Below are positions 23,028 through 34,794 of a DNA stretch of 64,000 nt, one piece after another (positions within the stretch are counted from its first letter, which is position 1; every line of letters starts with the position of its first letter). The DNA lies in the NCBI GenBank assembly GCA_961205875.1, contig OY540816.1, positions 3,978,701-4,042,700 on the forward strand. Reading direction: 5' to 3'. Made by a program: the position numbers and the translations under genes. Source of the stretch: Sialis fuliginosa. Taxonomy: Eukaryota; Arthropoda; Insecta; Megaloptera; Sialidae. The notes under the pieces were generated by a model. It saw nothing but the letters and a program-made list of their open reading frames with translations, did no database searches and was not told the DNA's origin.

Positions 23028-26000
23028 CTGAAAGAAAATGTAAAAGCTTGAGTTTTATATCATATATATCTATTAAACAAATAAAATATACTACAAAAAT
23101 ATTATATTAAAAGGAGGTTGGGAAGTTACTTTTGAGGGGAAGGTAAGATTAAAGTGACCAGAATTCTAAAACCCTGATGCGGGACACCTCCCCCCCACAT
23201 ACACATACGAAAAAAATATTTGTATTTTTATTTTAGATAAAATTTTATAGTTGGACAGCCTGCTTGTTCAAATAAAATCTAAAGACCTTTTTTCTTTAGT
23301 CCTCAAAATGAAATTCAATTCTTAATTATTGTGTAACTAAAGAAGATACGAAAAAAAAGGTCTTCAAATTAAGATCACCAATTTTTTTTCTAAATAAAAT
23401 TTTGTAAAACGCACAATCATGATTATAAATGTCTAATCCAGGACAAATTGTGATGCGGGACAGGCTACTCAAATCCGGGACGTCTGGTCACTTTAGGTAA
23501 GATGCAGTTTTCGGTTGCCAAAACTACGATTTGTCTTTCTCACTTGCACTCATGTATTTGTCATTTTACAATGCCAGCGTTGTTGCCATGTTACGCATTA
23601 ATTTCAAATATTTATACATAATTTCATACATTTTTCATGTTTCTTTTATTGTTTTCTTAATAATGGTGTGGTCGAAACATGTAATTCTTCTTTAAATAAT
23701 TACATAAATATTGATTTTTATCATTTTTCTATCTTTTAACAGTCTATTTTTATCAATCTGCCATTTAACGCTATGTATTTACAACTGGACTTTAAAATTA
23801 ATTTTCTTACAAACGAGTTGGTCAAAAATCATTCATCATGTCATTCATTTTGAGTGTTTAAACAACTGTGTGAAATTTCAACTTATTCCTACTAGTTTGA
23901 CGTAACTTCCCAACTTCCTTAAACAAATGTTTTAATTTTGGAACTCAAACTGAACTAAAAATATTATTAATTGGCATAATTGGCTCACATTTCATGAACT
24001 GTGGAATCAACTGGTGTGGATCAATTGACATTAACACCGAGGAACGTGGAATCCGTGTGATCGAGATTTGAAATATTGACAGGAACTTATATTTCAATTT
24101 TTATCAAAATCAGTCAATAGGTTTTAAAATTATGTTCAATTTACGAAATCTACTGTTTTAATCTAATTAGTTGCAAATCAGCTCCACTTCAGGTTATATT
24201 TCGCAATTAAAAAAATGTTAAAATATTTTATCGATTGTAATTTTATATTTTTTATATTTAATATAATATATATTTACATGTTCCAAACCACAAACAAATT
24301 TTGAACAATGAGCAGAACCCGGATCACACTAATTGCTTTTTGAGTTTCAGCTATTATTACAAAAATAATTATGATATTGAACTCACCATTTTGATTCATA
24401 TAATTGATATTAATCGGACTTTGTTTCATCGGTTCATTGTAATTTTGAATACTGTCTCTGTTTTCATAACGATCATTTTGATACTGACTTTGAGTGATGT
24501 AATTCATATTATTTTTTATTGGATTATTAGGAATATACACAATGCTTTGGTTTTGATAATTTTGCATCGTATTGTACTGTTCAGTTGATGTAATGTATTG
24601 TGCTGAATTTGGAGTTTGGTTTACTGTTAAGTTATAGGAATTATTTATGTTCGTAATAACAGTATTGGGGGATGGACTCATTGGAATTACGTTTTGTTGA
24701 TTTACAACTGCTGTAAGAAGATCTAAAAAAAAAATTATAAATGTTATGAAATTGAAAAATAATTCAAAATTATATTTAACATTTCTCCATAGTTTCCAAA
24801 AAAATTGTATTAATATAATAATTAAAATTAAAATTAAAAGAAATAGTATACTCTTGATTTTACATTAATTGTACATTTTAAGTATTTATGTAAGTAAATT
24901 ATATAGTTTTGTTAGTTCAGTTTTATCATATATTAATCAACAAAAAGCAGGGCTGTAACTAGAGGCTCGGGGGCCTCGGGGCAAGAGGTGACCGAGGGGC
25001 CACAGAATATGCAAAAAATAAAAATTGAAAACCCTTTTTTTGGATCATAGCTTACAAATTTTACATTTGTTACTAATTTTGATTTGAATGACTTTTTTTG
25101 CTTGCCAGCTAGAATTTTACACTTCTTAGTAATTTTAATGGATAATAAGTGTAAAATTGAAGTTCATAAGCCAAAAAAAGGTCTTTAAAATCAAAATTAG
25201 TAATAAGTATCACGTTATTTCAAGTTAGCATCAAATACATTAAAAAAAATTTCAATTAACATTTTTTTTCTTACTCACTCCACTCACTCACTGCGGGGGC
25301 CCCCTAACCTCAGAGGCCCCGGGGCACTGCCCCGTTGGTAGTTACGGCACTGACAAAAAGTAAATTAATATATGGTTTTATATACAGGTGAGTGATTTTA
25401 ATCAACGCAGTCAAATATCTCGAAAAGTAAGCGAAATTGAGAAAAACGTCTCAAACAAAAGTTTTTTGGTTTCAAGGGGGCCAAACAATGGTGACCTTGC
25501 GGTTGACCTTCAAACCATTTTTTAAGGTCAAATCAAGGTCAACTTTGATTTTTTAAATAAAAACCTATATTTTTTATTGCATATTCGTATTCTACGTGAA
25601 AAAATTAGTATCTTTAGTAGGAAAAATTTTTCTTAAAAATGCTTTCTTCTCTCGGTAGAAGGCGCTGTAAGATTAATCAACGATCTCAAATATCTGAAAA
25701 AAAAGTTGCACCTAATAGCTTATTAAAGTCAAACTACTTTTAGCATTACCCAGAAACAACGGCGTGGACATAGTAGTTGTATGTTTCCTTTGGGGTACTT
25801 TTTTGATGTGAGTCCCCTTGCCTCTCACATTTGGGCCTTCTACAACAGCTGCTTAAAATTACTTTTTGGCTAAAAAATTGTTTCTGGGTAATGCTAAAAG
25901 TAGTTTGACTTTAATAAGCTATTAGGTGCAACTTTTTTTCAGATATTTGAGTTCGTTGATTAATCTTACAGCGCCCTCTACTGAGAGAAGAAAGCATTAA

Positions 26001-29000
26001 AAAAAAATAATTCCTACTAAAGATACTAATTTTTTCACGTAGAATACAAATATGCAATAAAAATATAGGTTTTTATTTAAAAAATCAAAGTTGACCTTGA
26101 TTTGACCTTAAAAAATGGTTTGAAGGTTAACCGCAAGGTCACCATTGTTTGGCCCCCTTGAAATCAAGCAACTTTTGCTTGAAACGTTTTTCTCAATTTC
26201 GCTTACTTTTCGAGATATTAGACTGCGTTGATTAAAATGACTCACCCTGTATACCAATGTTAATGTATTTAAAATACTCATACAAATCTATACAGACTAT
26301 AATTCGTTTCTGTAAAATTAATATATCAAGTACCAGTCATCGCAAGAACCAATTATGTGCAGGGGTGGCCAACAAGTCGATTGCAATTTTATTATGAAAA
26401 AAAATAGATTAGTGAATATCTAAATAAACAATTTTCTATATGTAATTTTTAATTACGTGTAATGAAATTTAGATGGTAGATAACGACACATAAAAAAGTA
26501 GATCACATCACAAATTTAGCAGACCAGCCCTGATAAACTGTAACTAAAAAAATAATATTTAATAAATACTATGAACTTTCAATATAATAATAAACAACCT
26601 TTACACTAAAACAAATTTTCTGTTACTACTATTATAAATTACAATATTGAAATCTCTTACAGTTCTTATCTGCATCAATATTACGATATTTAGATAGCTG
26701 TTGATAAACTTGTCTCATCCTTTGAATGTTGATCCGGCTTGCAACAACATGATTTACCATTGGCAATGAGTAATCCTTACCAATTATACATTTAGCGGCC
26801 CTTTGTACACTCTCGGGTGCAACCCAAGGCTCATGGATATATCGAGTAGGAAAATTTTTTAATACCGGTAAATAACGTCTGCAAATAAACAAATTGTTAG
26901 ATTGTCAACATGTAAATAATGATAATGATAAATATATACCTTATATAATCTCCATTAGGGTCTGCCTTTCTTCCGAATCTTACAGGACAATAACAGTGAA
27001 TAAACTGTTGGAAAAACGAAGAACATGATAACCACATCCACATTCCTGCATTTACTGACCAATCTGCATCTAACAAAAGTTCTTCAAAAACCTAAAAAAT
27101 TAAAATACTTGAATCTTTCAATAAAAAAACATGAACACAGTGGCATAGCTAGAGGTCGCCCTGTGGGTCAGAAAAGCATTACAGATAGTTCCTGACTGAA
27201 GTGGCATCACCTTCAAAGTATTCCCTCCCGGAAATAATGCACTGGCCCCAATGTTTTTCCCATTTTCTATAACAGTGCTGCATATTTTCTTGTGTCAGGC
27301 TCTTCAAACACTCCATCATAGTGCGTTGAATGGTTTCAACATCCAGAAAATGATGACCCCATATTGTCAACTTCACTTTGCGGGACAAAAAAAATCACAT
27401 GGGGCTAAATCAGGTGACTAGGTGGGTGCTCCATCATGGTGATGTTGTTTTCAGCAAAAACTATTGCAAGAATCCAATCGTTTGGGACCCACAATTCATA
27501 CATGGAGATGCAAATGCTTCAAATCTTCCACATAGAAAACGGCTTTGTCGGTTTGGGTTTGGGGACCGTACTCATAATGTACAATGCCGTAGATATAAAA
27601 AAAAAACGATTAACATCGTCTTGATTTTGAATCGACTGTTGTACACTTTTTTGGTGCGAGGCTGCTGTTTTATCTCCGAATCGTATTCGAAAATCCATGA
27701 TCTTTTTTCCAAATTTAACAAGAAATTTGATCAACAATAAATAGTTATACAAAAATCGACCCCAAACAATATGTGTGCATCCGACCTAGGTCATTTCTCT
27801 CCTATAAACCGAGGCACAAGCATTGACTTTAGTGTTGCCACATTTCTAGAAAAAATATCAGTGTACGAATTTTACAGCCTTCGTAAGTCGAGAACTACCT
27901 GTAATGCTTTTCTGACCTATTTTGCTACCCCCTTAGGCCCGACACCCTCAGCGGTGGCTGGTTTCGCCAACCTCTAGTTATGCCACTGTGAATGTATATA
28001 ATGGTGCTGAAGCATTTTACTACGAACGAACCAAGCGCACAAAGCAATATCTGGCTAGTCAATACCTTTCTCCTAACCGAACGAATATACCAAACTTTTT
28101 CCGAAACTTGTCAGTAAATCGTATTTGCTCAGAAGAAATCATTTGTATTCAGTGAAGATGTGTATTCGTGCTGATTGTAGCATTCGTTATTTAAATGTAT
28201 ATTCATTGTTTAAATTAAATTACATTATTTAATTTTAAGTTCCGCCACTATTTGGTTGGTTCGTTCATGCGTGCTCGATTCGTTTGTAATAAAATGCTCA
28301 AGTGAAACCCATCATAAGATACCATTATGTTATTCATGATTAGTAATTTATAACATTCTTCAATTAAATATATTTATATATACCTTCATTCCTTCTTCCC
28401 ATGAGATCCAAAGATCACCTCGCGTTAGAAAACACGCAACAGCATGCCTAGCTAAGTGATGTATCCAACCTTCTTCACGTAGTTGGGTCATAATTGCATC
28501 AATCCATGGAAAACCGGTTTGTCCCTAAAAAAGTAACGCAAATAATTATAATTAATAAATGTTAGTTTAAGGTTTCATATCTGTATTTCTGTATTATATC
28601 TTATTATAATAAGAAGCAATCTTAAAAACCATAGGTCCGATTAGAACAATTCTTTCAATGGTGGAAAGCTTATAAACTCTCAGGAGTAACATATGCTATA
28701 TGATTAATCACACTGTCACAAAAGGGGATTAAACAGTGAACAAAAATGTTGTGTAAAAGGAGCCTGCAGACCACAATAAATCAGTAGCGGTGCGCGAGCT
28801 GTATTCAGGTGAGGCCATGCGAGTTGCTATCATAGATCGAACACATTCGGATTTTGTCGTGTCTTCCGAAAGGGCAATTCTCTGCCATACTGACTATGTC
28901 GAATGTGACTGATCTAAACATAAACTGTCACTGGACTCACATGAATATAGCTCGCGCACCGCCACTATAATAAATATAATAGTACGTCTGGCTAAACTAT

Positions 29001-32000
29001 AAAAGATATATCAAACTAATGTTTTTTTTATGTAGGATTCAATTAGTTCTACACAGTGGCGTAGATACGGGGGGGGGGGGGGGGGGGGGGTTAAGGTGAT
29101 CAATCACCCCCCCATGAGTTTACTTCATGAGAAAACTCATTTTTTAAACTTTCCTAGTAGTAGAATAGGAAAAATTGGGTAAATTAAGAGTAAAAAAAAA
29201 AAGGTTTTCAGTTATTTTTCATTTAGTAATATTTTTTTAGTAATAAGAAGTAGACTAAGTACAGTTTATATGATCAAAAAAAAAGGTCATTTAATTCAAA
29301 AAAATTATAGTAATAATTATAGTAATAATTTTTTTTAATTTTGCATATTTTAGAAGCCCCTTTGTCACCACTTGCCCCGGGGCCGCCGAGCTTCTAGTTG
29401 CGGTCCTGATCATACCCCCCCCCCCCCCCCCCCCATCGCAAAAAGCTATCTACGCCACTGGCTTCTACATAAAAGTGTACAAATAATCTATTTTTAATAA
29501 ATAACTTGCTAAAGACGTTTTTTTATATATAATATAGGCTCTCATCAATGAAGTGTATCTATTACTGATAGGTAATAGAAATAATCTCCGCATGAGTAAG
29601 CAGTAAGGAATATGTATATAATGTATTGACCAGCTATTAATAAAAAAAAGAATTGTCTTTCCTTCCACAATAACAATATCAGAAGCTCGCAACTCATTGG
29701 CCATAAAGAAAATCAAACTTACATTTGCCCATTTAGCTAAAGCCTCTGCATTTTTATCCCATGGTATTTGCACACAGATCGGGTTACCAATCATTTTATC
29801 GAAGTTTGCATTTTTTGTTGCTGCACAGTAAAAAAATTCTCTCCACAATAACTGCCCATGAAGCGATAAAGGTGGACAGGCTTTCTTTATTTTTTTATAT
29901 AAATCAGTGAGTTGATGGTAAAATAATCTAGTTGAAAGACATCCAAACCGTAAGTATGGTGATAAACCAGTCTGTGAAGGTAATAAAGATTGCGGTGTCA
30001 TTTTTGGTCTTCCAAATGATGCTACCCATGCTTTTCTTTCTAAATGTCTTTCTAGTCTTGCTAAAGCTTCACTCTCTCCACCTTGCCATACTGGTGGCTT
30101 TAGACTTTCTGTATCAAAACCTTAAAAATAATTAATAAAGTATTATAAAAAATATATAGGATATCTAATTGTAAGTAAAATATGTAATGGAAAATTTTAT
30201 TTATTTATTTTTAATATGAAAACTGCAATACCTAATTCTTCTAATGTAGGAACACCATATTTTTCATCGTGGTCATCACTGATTGGAGTGGTAGCATTGG
30301 CAATGTGATTTTGTGTTATTTCTTGTTCAGCTTGTGGAGGAGAATCCATGTTGGCCACAACTGCTTGGAACTGATGATATGTAAGGGGGGCTTTTCCACC
30401 ATTCTTTTCAATTATTCTAAATAAATAAATGTTCTTGTTATGTCTGGATTTATTAATTAATTAATGTAGTGCCGAGATATTTGCTAAAAAATTACAGAGC
30501 TGTATTCAGTAAAAGTACTTGAAGTATCAAGTCATTTTTGCTATTTTTAAATGTACAGGATGGGGAAAAATTATTGGTCAAGCTTTTTCCAGTCGATTCT
30601 ACACGTCGAGATCGCCAACATAGCACCATAGACATGGTGGTGCAAAATTAATCTTCAAGGTCATTTTCAAGGTCAAATTTTTTATTGTTCTAGTCGATTC
30701 TCCTACTCGAACTGAACAAAAGTCCCAAAGGGACCATATGCCGGAAATCAATATTTCATAGAGAAATCTAATATCTAGATATGAAATTTAAAAAATTACT
30801 TATTTCTTCAAATTTTGAAATGTATTGTTGGCATTAGTGTTTGTCATTGGTAGTCCCACCAAAACCCCGTTACCGATTTTACCAGATTTTTTGAGTAAGT
30901 AAATAGTTATCGAGTTGGGGGGGAGGGATAAATTACTGCTTGGAGCCCTTTGCAGGCGCCATTTAGTTAGAAAATAAAAATAAATAAAAACGGCCAAGTG
31001 CATGTTGGGCACGCACATGATAGGTTTCCGTAGTCATTACGATTTATAAATAAGAGTTATTTCAACGGACGCTCTGATAACGACAATAATACAAATATAT
31101 CGTGACTGAAAGGTTAAAATTTAAAATCAAAATGTCATATAACATTTTTTGTTGTATTTTAGGAGACCTATCCAATGACCACCCACTCAATGGGTTAAGT
31201 GAAAAAAAATTTGAGTACAATTTTCAGTCTATGGGAGGGGGGTCCAAAATAATTTTGAGAGTGTTCGTTATAATTTTCAGTGGAAGTACTAATTAAAAGC
31301 TACATTCTAAATTTTTTTCAGATTTTTTGAAAAGATAGTTTAGAAATTAAGGGGGGGGGGGGGACGCTCTGATAACGACATTTAAATGCAAATATATCAT
31401 GACTGAAGGGTTAAAATCAAAAGGTCATTTAACATTTTTTGTTGCATTTTAGGAGATCTATCCAATGCCCCCCCCCCCCCCACTCAATGGAATATGTGAA
31501 AAAAAAATTGTGAGTTCACTTTTCAGTCTATGGGAGGGGGGTCCAAAATAATTTTGACAGTGTTCGTTATAATGTTCAGTGAAAGTACTAATTAAAGGCT
31601 ACATTCATGAATTTTTTCAGTTTTTTTAAATTGATAGTTAAGAAATTAGGGGGGGGGGACGCTTTTATCACAACTTTGAACGCAAATATATCGTGACTGA
31701 AGGGTTAAAATCAAAATGTCATATTGCATTTTTTATTGCATTTTAGGAGACCTATCTAAAGACATTCCACTTAATGTATTAAGTGAAAAAATTTTTTTGA
31801 AAATACTTTTCAGTCTATTGAAAGGGGGTCCAAAAAATTTATTTTTTTCAAAAATATTATCATTTCTGTTTTTGGGTTATCAGTCTTCGTATGTATACCA
31901 AATTTCATCTTAATCGGCTTAAAATTTTTGAGGACGGACGGACGGACATGGCGAAACTATAACGTTTCCTAGTTTTCTACGGAAACCTAAAAATAGGGTC

Positions 32001-34003
32001 AAATTCTACTACTATAAAAACAGCATTTTATGTTTCTGTCTCGATCTCACACAACGCATTAGTGAATTTATTTGGTTGTAATTTATCTTGGTTGTTTGTT
32101 TGTGTTCGATAAAATAATAAAGCATCTGTTCGCTAGTTGAAAAAAAATCATGCTGTTTTTATGGGCAACATGAACACCCTGACATGGTGTTTTTAATAAA
32201 TATTGTTGAATTTTGTACTTTTTGCTCAATAAATCAAGTGGTTACAAATAGCCATAAGGATGAACATACAAAAAAATGTTCATTATGTAATTCTACAAAA
32301 CATCGTTAAAAAATAAGATGTTCCATTTGAAAAAGTTGAGAAGAATAACTTAAGTTATTCTTGAAGTTGTCAAAATTTAAAAATTAATTTTCAACATCCT
32401 GTACAATACTGTACATGCTGGTTATAAATACCGGAACTGGAATTTTCAATTCCGGCCGGAACCGAAATTGCCGGAATTATACATTAACAAAATAAGCAAC
32501 TAGTTTTAATAAATATAAAAATTTTAAAAATCAAGTATTCTTTTTTCCAAAGTTTACTTGACTTTTATATAAGTATTGAACTAAACCTAGAGTGATTGTT
32601 GTAATTTGACAAAAATATTTTAGTTTTCCATGGCAATTGTGATTTTTATTCAATAATGAATAAAATGCGTTGTATCTTTGTTATGAGTTGTTTTATTATC
32701 GAAAATACGAAAAGCTTTGTGATCATTTTTTAAAGAAAAATTGTTCTACGATTTCAAAATTTTCACTCGATCTTTCTTTTTATAATCGGTTTAGTATTAA
32801 TACGTTTTTAATACTAAACCGATTATAAAATTTCATAACTGTTTCACAATGGGTTCTCAAAATATTAAATAAAAACTAATTTTAGACAAAATATTTTAGA
32901 GTCTGTAACTCTATCGCTAAGATTTCCGGACACATGTTTATGAACTTTTTTTCTTGAAATATTTTTCTCGATCAACTGTTCAAATTTGTTCAACCTGATC
33001 TGATATGACCCTGTATAATTAAACAGTTCAATGTCCGTAATATACCTAATGACATTTTTGTTAATATATCATTATAAAAATTATTTTTTTAAGGTCAATT
33101 AATGTTATAATTACAATCATACTTTTGTTGCACACAATGTTAAAAAACGGCATTTATGTTATAAAATGATTGTTTCTATTAAATTTTTTCCTAATAAAAT
33201 GTTGTTATATCATAATTATTATATTATATATATTTTAGAGGGTTTTGGGGTTGAACCCCCCCCCCCCCCCCCCGAAATTTCAATGTTCTTAAAATATGCG
33301 AAATTACTATTATAATTTTGAATTGATTGACCTCCTTTTTTTTTTTGATCATATAGTTAACGGTATATAGTCTTTTTTTTTTAAAATATACAAAAAAAAA
33401 GTCATTCGATTAAAATTTATAATAATAATTTCGCATATTTTGGGAGTCCCAAGCTTACCCCCCCCCCTCCCCCCGAAAATTTTTCTTACTACGCCACTGA
33501 GTAATATAATTTAAAAATTCCGGTAAATCGACCGGAATTTACTAGTTCCGGCCGGAACCGGAATCGGAATAAAATCCGGAATTCCGGTACACTCCTACTA
33601 ATTATGCATTTCTAACATTTGAATATACCCCCGTGTTGACGTAATTCCCGCACAAACGCTGATTGGTCAAGGAACTACTGAGACTACCTTGTCTTTATAT
33701 ACCTTGCGAATGAAGTCGCGAGATCTGCTAGTATTTTATAAATACACTTACTTTTGCAATTGGTACAAAGTGTGTGACACCTTCTGCACCACGGTAATTC
33801 CAAGCTCGTTGCAAAGTGCCGTGATATTCTCATCGCGTACACGGCCATATGGTTCCGGGTCTTCCTCGAAGGTAAGACTAGTCGTGCCCCATTCCTTAAA
33901 CAGTTTGGGAAGTGCGTCCGCTGGCTGACCTCGGATAACAAACAGCCGCGAATTCAATTTCCGTAAACTGCGGTCTAAATCTTCTAGACACTGCAGTAGA
34001 AAT
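22738..34003 (-). CDS. cry2: Cryptochrome 2 (animal-type repressor cryptochrome), eight exons, N-terminal exon(s) missing
   Basis: A flavoprotein of the photolyase/cryptochrome family; in insects CRY2 represses CLOCK/CYCLE in the nucleus as the negative limb of the circadian loop. Joined exons (minus): 34003-33752, 30416-30232, 30120-29723, 28524-28384, 27091-26940, 26878-26661, 24722-24387, 23027-22738; all phases match and the frame is open for about 656 residues. In order: [16 protein letters not shown] and SHTLYQLQK (photolyase alpha/beta part), [26 protein letters not shown] and [11 protein letters not shown] (FAD domain), [64 protein letters not shown] and [16 protein letters not shown]. 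These blocks match vertebrate-type cryptochromes, not the Drosophila light sensor. About the first 60 residues (HWFRKGLRLHDNP-type region) are not in the window. A 200-residue tail follows. Confidence 0.93.
23028..24386 (-). other. cry2 intron 7
   Basis: Holds the hAT element 23150-23495. The remainder is AT-rich with no exon recognised. Confidence 0.6.
23150..23495. mobile_element. hAT-type element (TAAAGTGACCAGA)
   Basis: Inverted ends TAAAGTGACCAGA; perfect 8-bp duplication ggtaagat (23142-23149, 23496-23503). Contains a 'GCGGGACA' block and a C-tract shared with 58138-58464. Confidence 0.8.
24387..24722 (-). CDS. cry2: cry2 tail exon, Asn/Gln/Tyr-rich with first MKQSP
   Basis: Donor AATG/gtgagt (24386 down). 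Acceptor tttttttag/AT gives 24722; an alternative acceptor (cttacag) would start it at 24710, still in frame. It encodes about 112 residues rich in Asn, Gln, Tyr and Ser, with [12 protein letters not shown] near its end. Confidence 0.75.
24948..25352. mobile_element. hAT MITE (CAGGGCTGTAACTAG)
   Basis: Perfect 8-bp duplication acaaaaag (24940-24947, 25353-25360). Left end CAGGGCTGTAACTAGAGGC, right end inverted CAGTGCCGTAACTACCA; G/C-rich subterminal blocks. Confidence 0.82.
25383..26251. repeat. TA-flanked foldback, near-perfect palindrome
   Basis: Ends TACAGGTGAGTGATTTTAAT and, inverted, TACAGGGTGAGTCATTTTAAT (one base over shown by position: 26231-26251). Arms of about 400 bases mirror each other (for example GGGGGCCAAACAATGGTGAC and its complement at 26135-26155). 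Likely a Tc1/mariner-type foldback MITE. Confidence 0.72.
26360..26532. mobile_element. hAT-like short element
   Basis: CAGGGGTGGCCAACAAG at left and CAGCCCTG at right, typical hAT end motifs; no clear duplication. Confidence 0.45.
26661..26878 (-). CDS. cry2: cry2 exon 6, end of FAD domain
   Basis: Acceptor tttatttgcag ends at 26879 and donor AACT/gtaaga begins at 26660. Reads [32 protein letters not shown], and the conserved C-terminal helix [16 protein letters not shown]. Confidence 0.9.
26940..27091 (-). CDS. cry2: cry2 exon 5
   Basis: Acceptor ttttttag/G ends at 27092; donor AAG/gtatat at 26939, leaving phase 2. Encodes [18 protein letters not shown] and the conserved [20 protein letters not shown] segment lining the flavin pocket. 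Confidence 0.9.
27136..27990 (-). mobile_element. Mariner-containing element with CACAGTGGCATA ends
   Basis: Inverted ends CACAGTGGCATAGCTAGAGGT (first 20 bases) and CACAGTGGCATAACTAGAGG. Mariner transposase fragments are read on the minus strand inside. No clean duplication is seen. Confidence 0.55.
27179..27700 (-). pseudogene. Mariner transposase relic, several breaks
   Basis: Minus-strand frames show, in order, an upstream block around [10 protein letters not shown] and [12 protein letters not shown] (first catalytic region), then after stops and losses a [14 protein letters not shown] region and the C-terminal end [15 protein letters not shown] and GREYFEGD typical of mariner transposases. 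Frame changes and several stop codons make it inactive; the part around the second catalytic Asp is eroded to HHDGAP. Confidence 0.6.
28004..28305. mobile_element. MITE in cry2 intron
   Basis: Left GCATTTTACTACGAACGAA and right, inverted, GCATTTTATTACAAACGAA; no ORF. Confidence 0.5.
28384..28524 (-). CDS. cry2: cry2 exon 4
   Basis: 47 codons, phase 0 at both ends (acceptor ttttttag, donor AAG/gtatat). Encodes [20 protein letters not shown] and [20 protein letters not shown], the most conserved FAD-binding part of the family. Confidence 0.93.
28782..28966. mobile_element. Small hAT-type MITE, copy 2 (inverted)
   Basis: Inverted copy of 10984-11162; shares GAGCTGTATTCAGGTGAGGC and the GATCGAACACATTCGGATTT block. 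Confidence 0.65.
29054..29460. mobile_element. hAT-like element with long poly-G and poly-C tracts
   Basis: Ends CAGTGGCGTAGATACGGG and, inverted, CAGTGGCGTAGATAGC. Flanks gttctaca / gcttctaca differ by an extra base. A G run of more than 20 starts at 29068 and a C run of about 20 at 29415. A remnant of the CTAGTTGCGGTCCTG end of another hAT family lies at 29352-29408. Confidence 0.6.
29723..30120 (-). CDS. cry2: cry2 exon 3, start of FAD domain
   Basis: Acceptor tttttaag/GT, donor AAT/gtaagt at 29722. Encodes [69 protein letters not shown] and [19 protein letters not shown]. No frame breaks. Confidence 0.93.
30232..30416 (-). CDS. cry2: cry2 exon 2 (of those visible)
   Basis: Acceptor atttatttag ends at 30417 and donor TTAG/gtattg at 30231. 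Encodes [20 protein letters not shown], a variable linker, and [10 protein letters not shown]. The first base completes a Lys codon with the upstream exon. Confidence 0.92.
30991..31989 (-). mobile_element. Element with 288-bp tandem repeats, copy B
   Basis: Inverted relative to 5046-6315. Starts CGGCCAAGTGCATGTTGGGC, then TAGGTTTCCGTAG; ends CTACGGAAACCTA next to a GGAC run. Three repeat units with C/G runs inside. Confidence 0.7.
32430..33590. mobile_element. Composite repeat with TACCGGAA ends
   Basis: Ends built of CCGGAACTGGAATTTTC and, inverted, GTACCGGAATTCCGG. An inverted second copy of the interior lies at 51350-52150. A hAT-like insert with C tracts is at about 33236-33500. Confidence 0.5.
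33752..34003 (-). CDS. cry2: cry2 first visible exon
   Basis: Acceptor cttgtttcag ends at 34004 and donor CAAAA/gtaagt begins at 33751. Reads [52 protein letters not shown] and SHTLYQLQ. It enters in phase 2, so at least one upstream exon (HWFRKG region) must exist. Confidence 0.92.
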
Positions 34004-34150
34004 CTGAAACAAGTAAAAAATCAAAAATTAATGGATATCTTTTGTAAGAACTCTATAATAAAGCTAAGGGGCTCTGGATTTTTGCCAGTCCTTGTCACTA
34101 TAGTCCTATAGTTACGCCAGTGACAGTATGTTAGTAATACAATATTCCTT

Positions 34151-34784
34151 GGGTTGCATAAAGCAAAATTAATCACGATTAGTTAATCAGTTGTTTTAAA
34201 ACCATTATTACGTAATTTTTTAAAAAACAATCACATTTATGATAAATTTTATAAGGTAAAAAATTTTTATCGTAATCATTTTTTACGTAAAATCAGCCGT
34301 TTTGGAAATATGTATGTTGAAAACTTTGTTACACTGATTTTTCGCTGCGTTCCCAAAACTACCCTTCACTTAGAGCAACGATTACGAGAGTAGGCTGGGA
34401 ATTAACCGAATAGTGAACATGACATTTTTTACGTAGAATTTTATGTAGAATCTTTAATTCCTGTAATATTTTTTTCTCCGAACAGTGGTTCGGATGAAAA
34501 ATGGGAAAAACTGGAATACATTTCATTACGGGGGTAGTTTTTTACGTGAAAGGGGATGTTCCATCCACGATTTAGGTGGGAACTTTTCGGGCTCTTATTT
34601 CAAACCCTACTAAGAGTTCGTGGACAAAGTATCAAAACTTTATGAATTTGTTCTTCTAAAATATCTAATTTACTTGGACTATTAGTTCATTTCCAAATCG
34701 AAATTAAGTTTGGAATTAACATTAATCATGGTTTGAAAATAACTGATTAACTAGTCGTGGTTAATTTTGCTTTATGCAACCCAG
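34151..34784. mobile_element. MITE with GGGTTGCATAAAGC ends
   Basis: Left GGGTTGCATAAAGCAAAATT and right its complement, both extended by a CACGATTAGTTAATCAGTT-like match. Non-coding. Confidence 0.6.
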
Positions 34785-34794
34785 AGATTATCTA

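Larger units (their letters stand above)
24723..26660 (-). other. cry2 intron 6
   Basis: Consists largely of a hAT MITE (24948-25352), a foldback (25383-26251) and a hAT-like element (26360-26532). Confidence 0.65.
27092..28383 (-). other. cry2 intron 4 (between exons 4 and 5)
   Basis: Mainly a mariner relic (27136-27990) and a MITE at about 28004-28305 with TGAAGCATTTTACTACGAAC-type inverted ends. Confidence 0.6.
28525..29722 (-). other. cry2 intron 3
   Basis: Contains the hAT MITE copy 28782-28966 and the 29054-29460 element with long G and C tracts. No exon recognised. Confidence 0.6.
30417..33751 (-). other. cry2 intron 1 (of those visible)
   Basis: Contains a Tc1-like ACAGGATGGGG end near 30553, satellite element copy B (30991-31989), and a composite repeat (32430-33590). 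No exon recognised. Confidence 0.6.
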
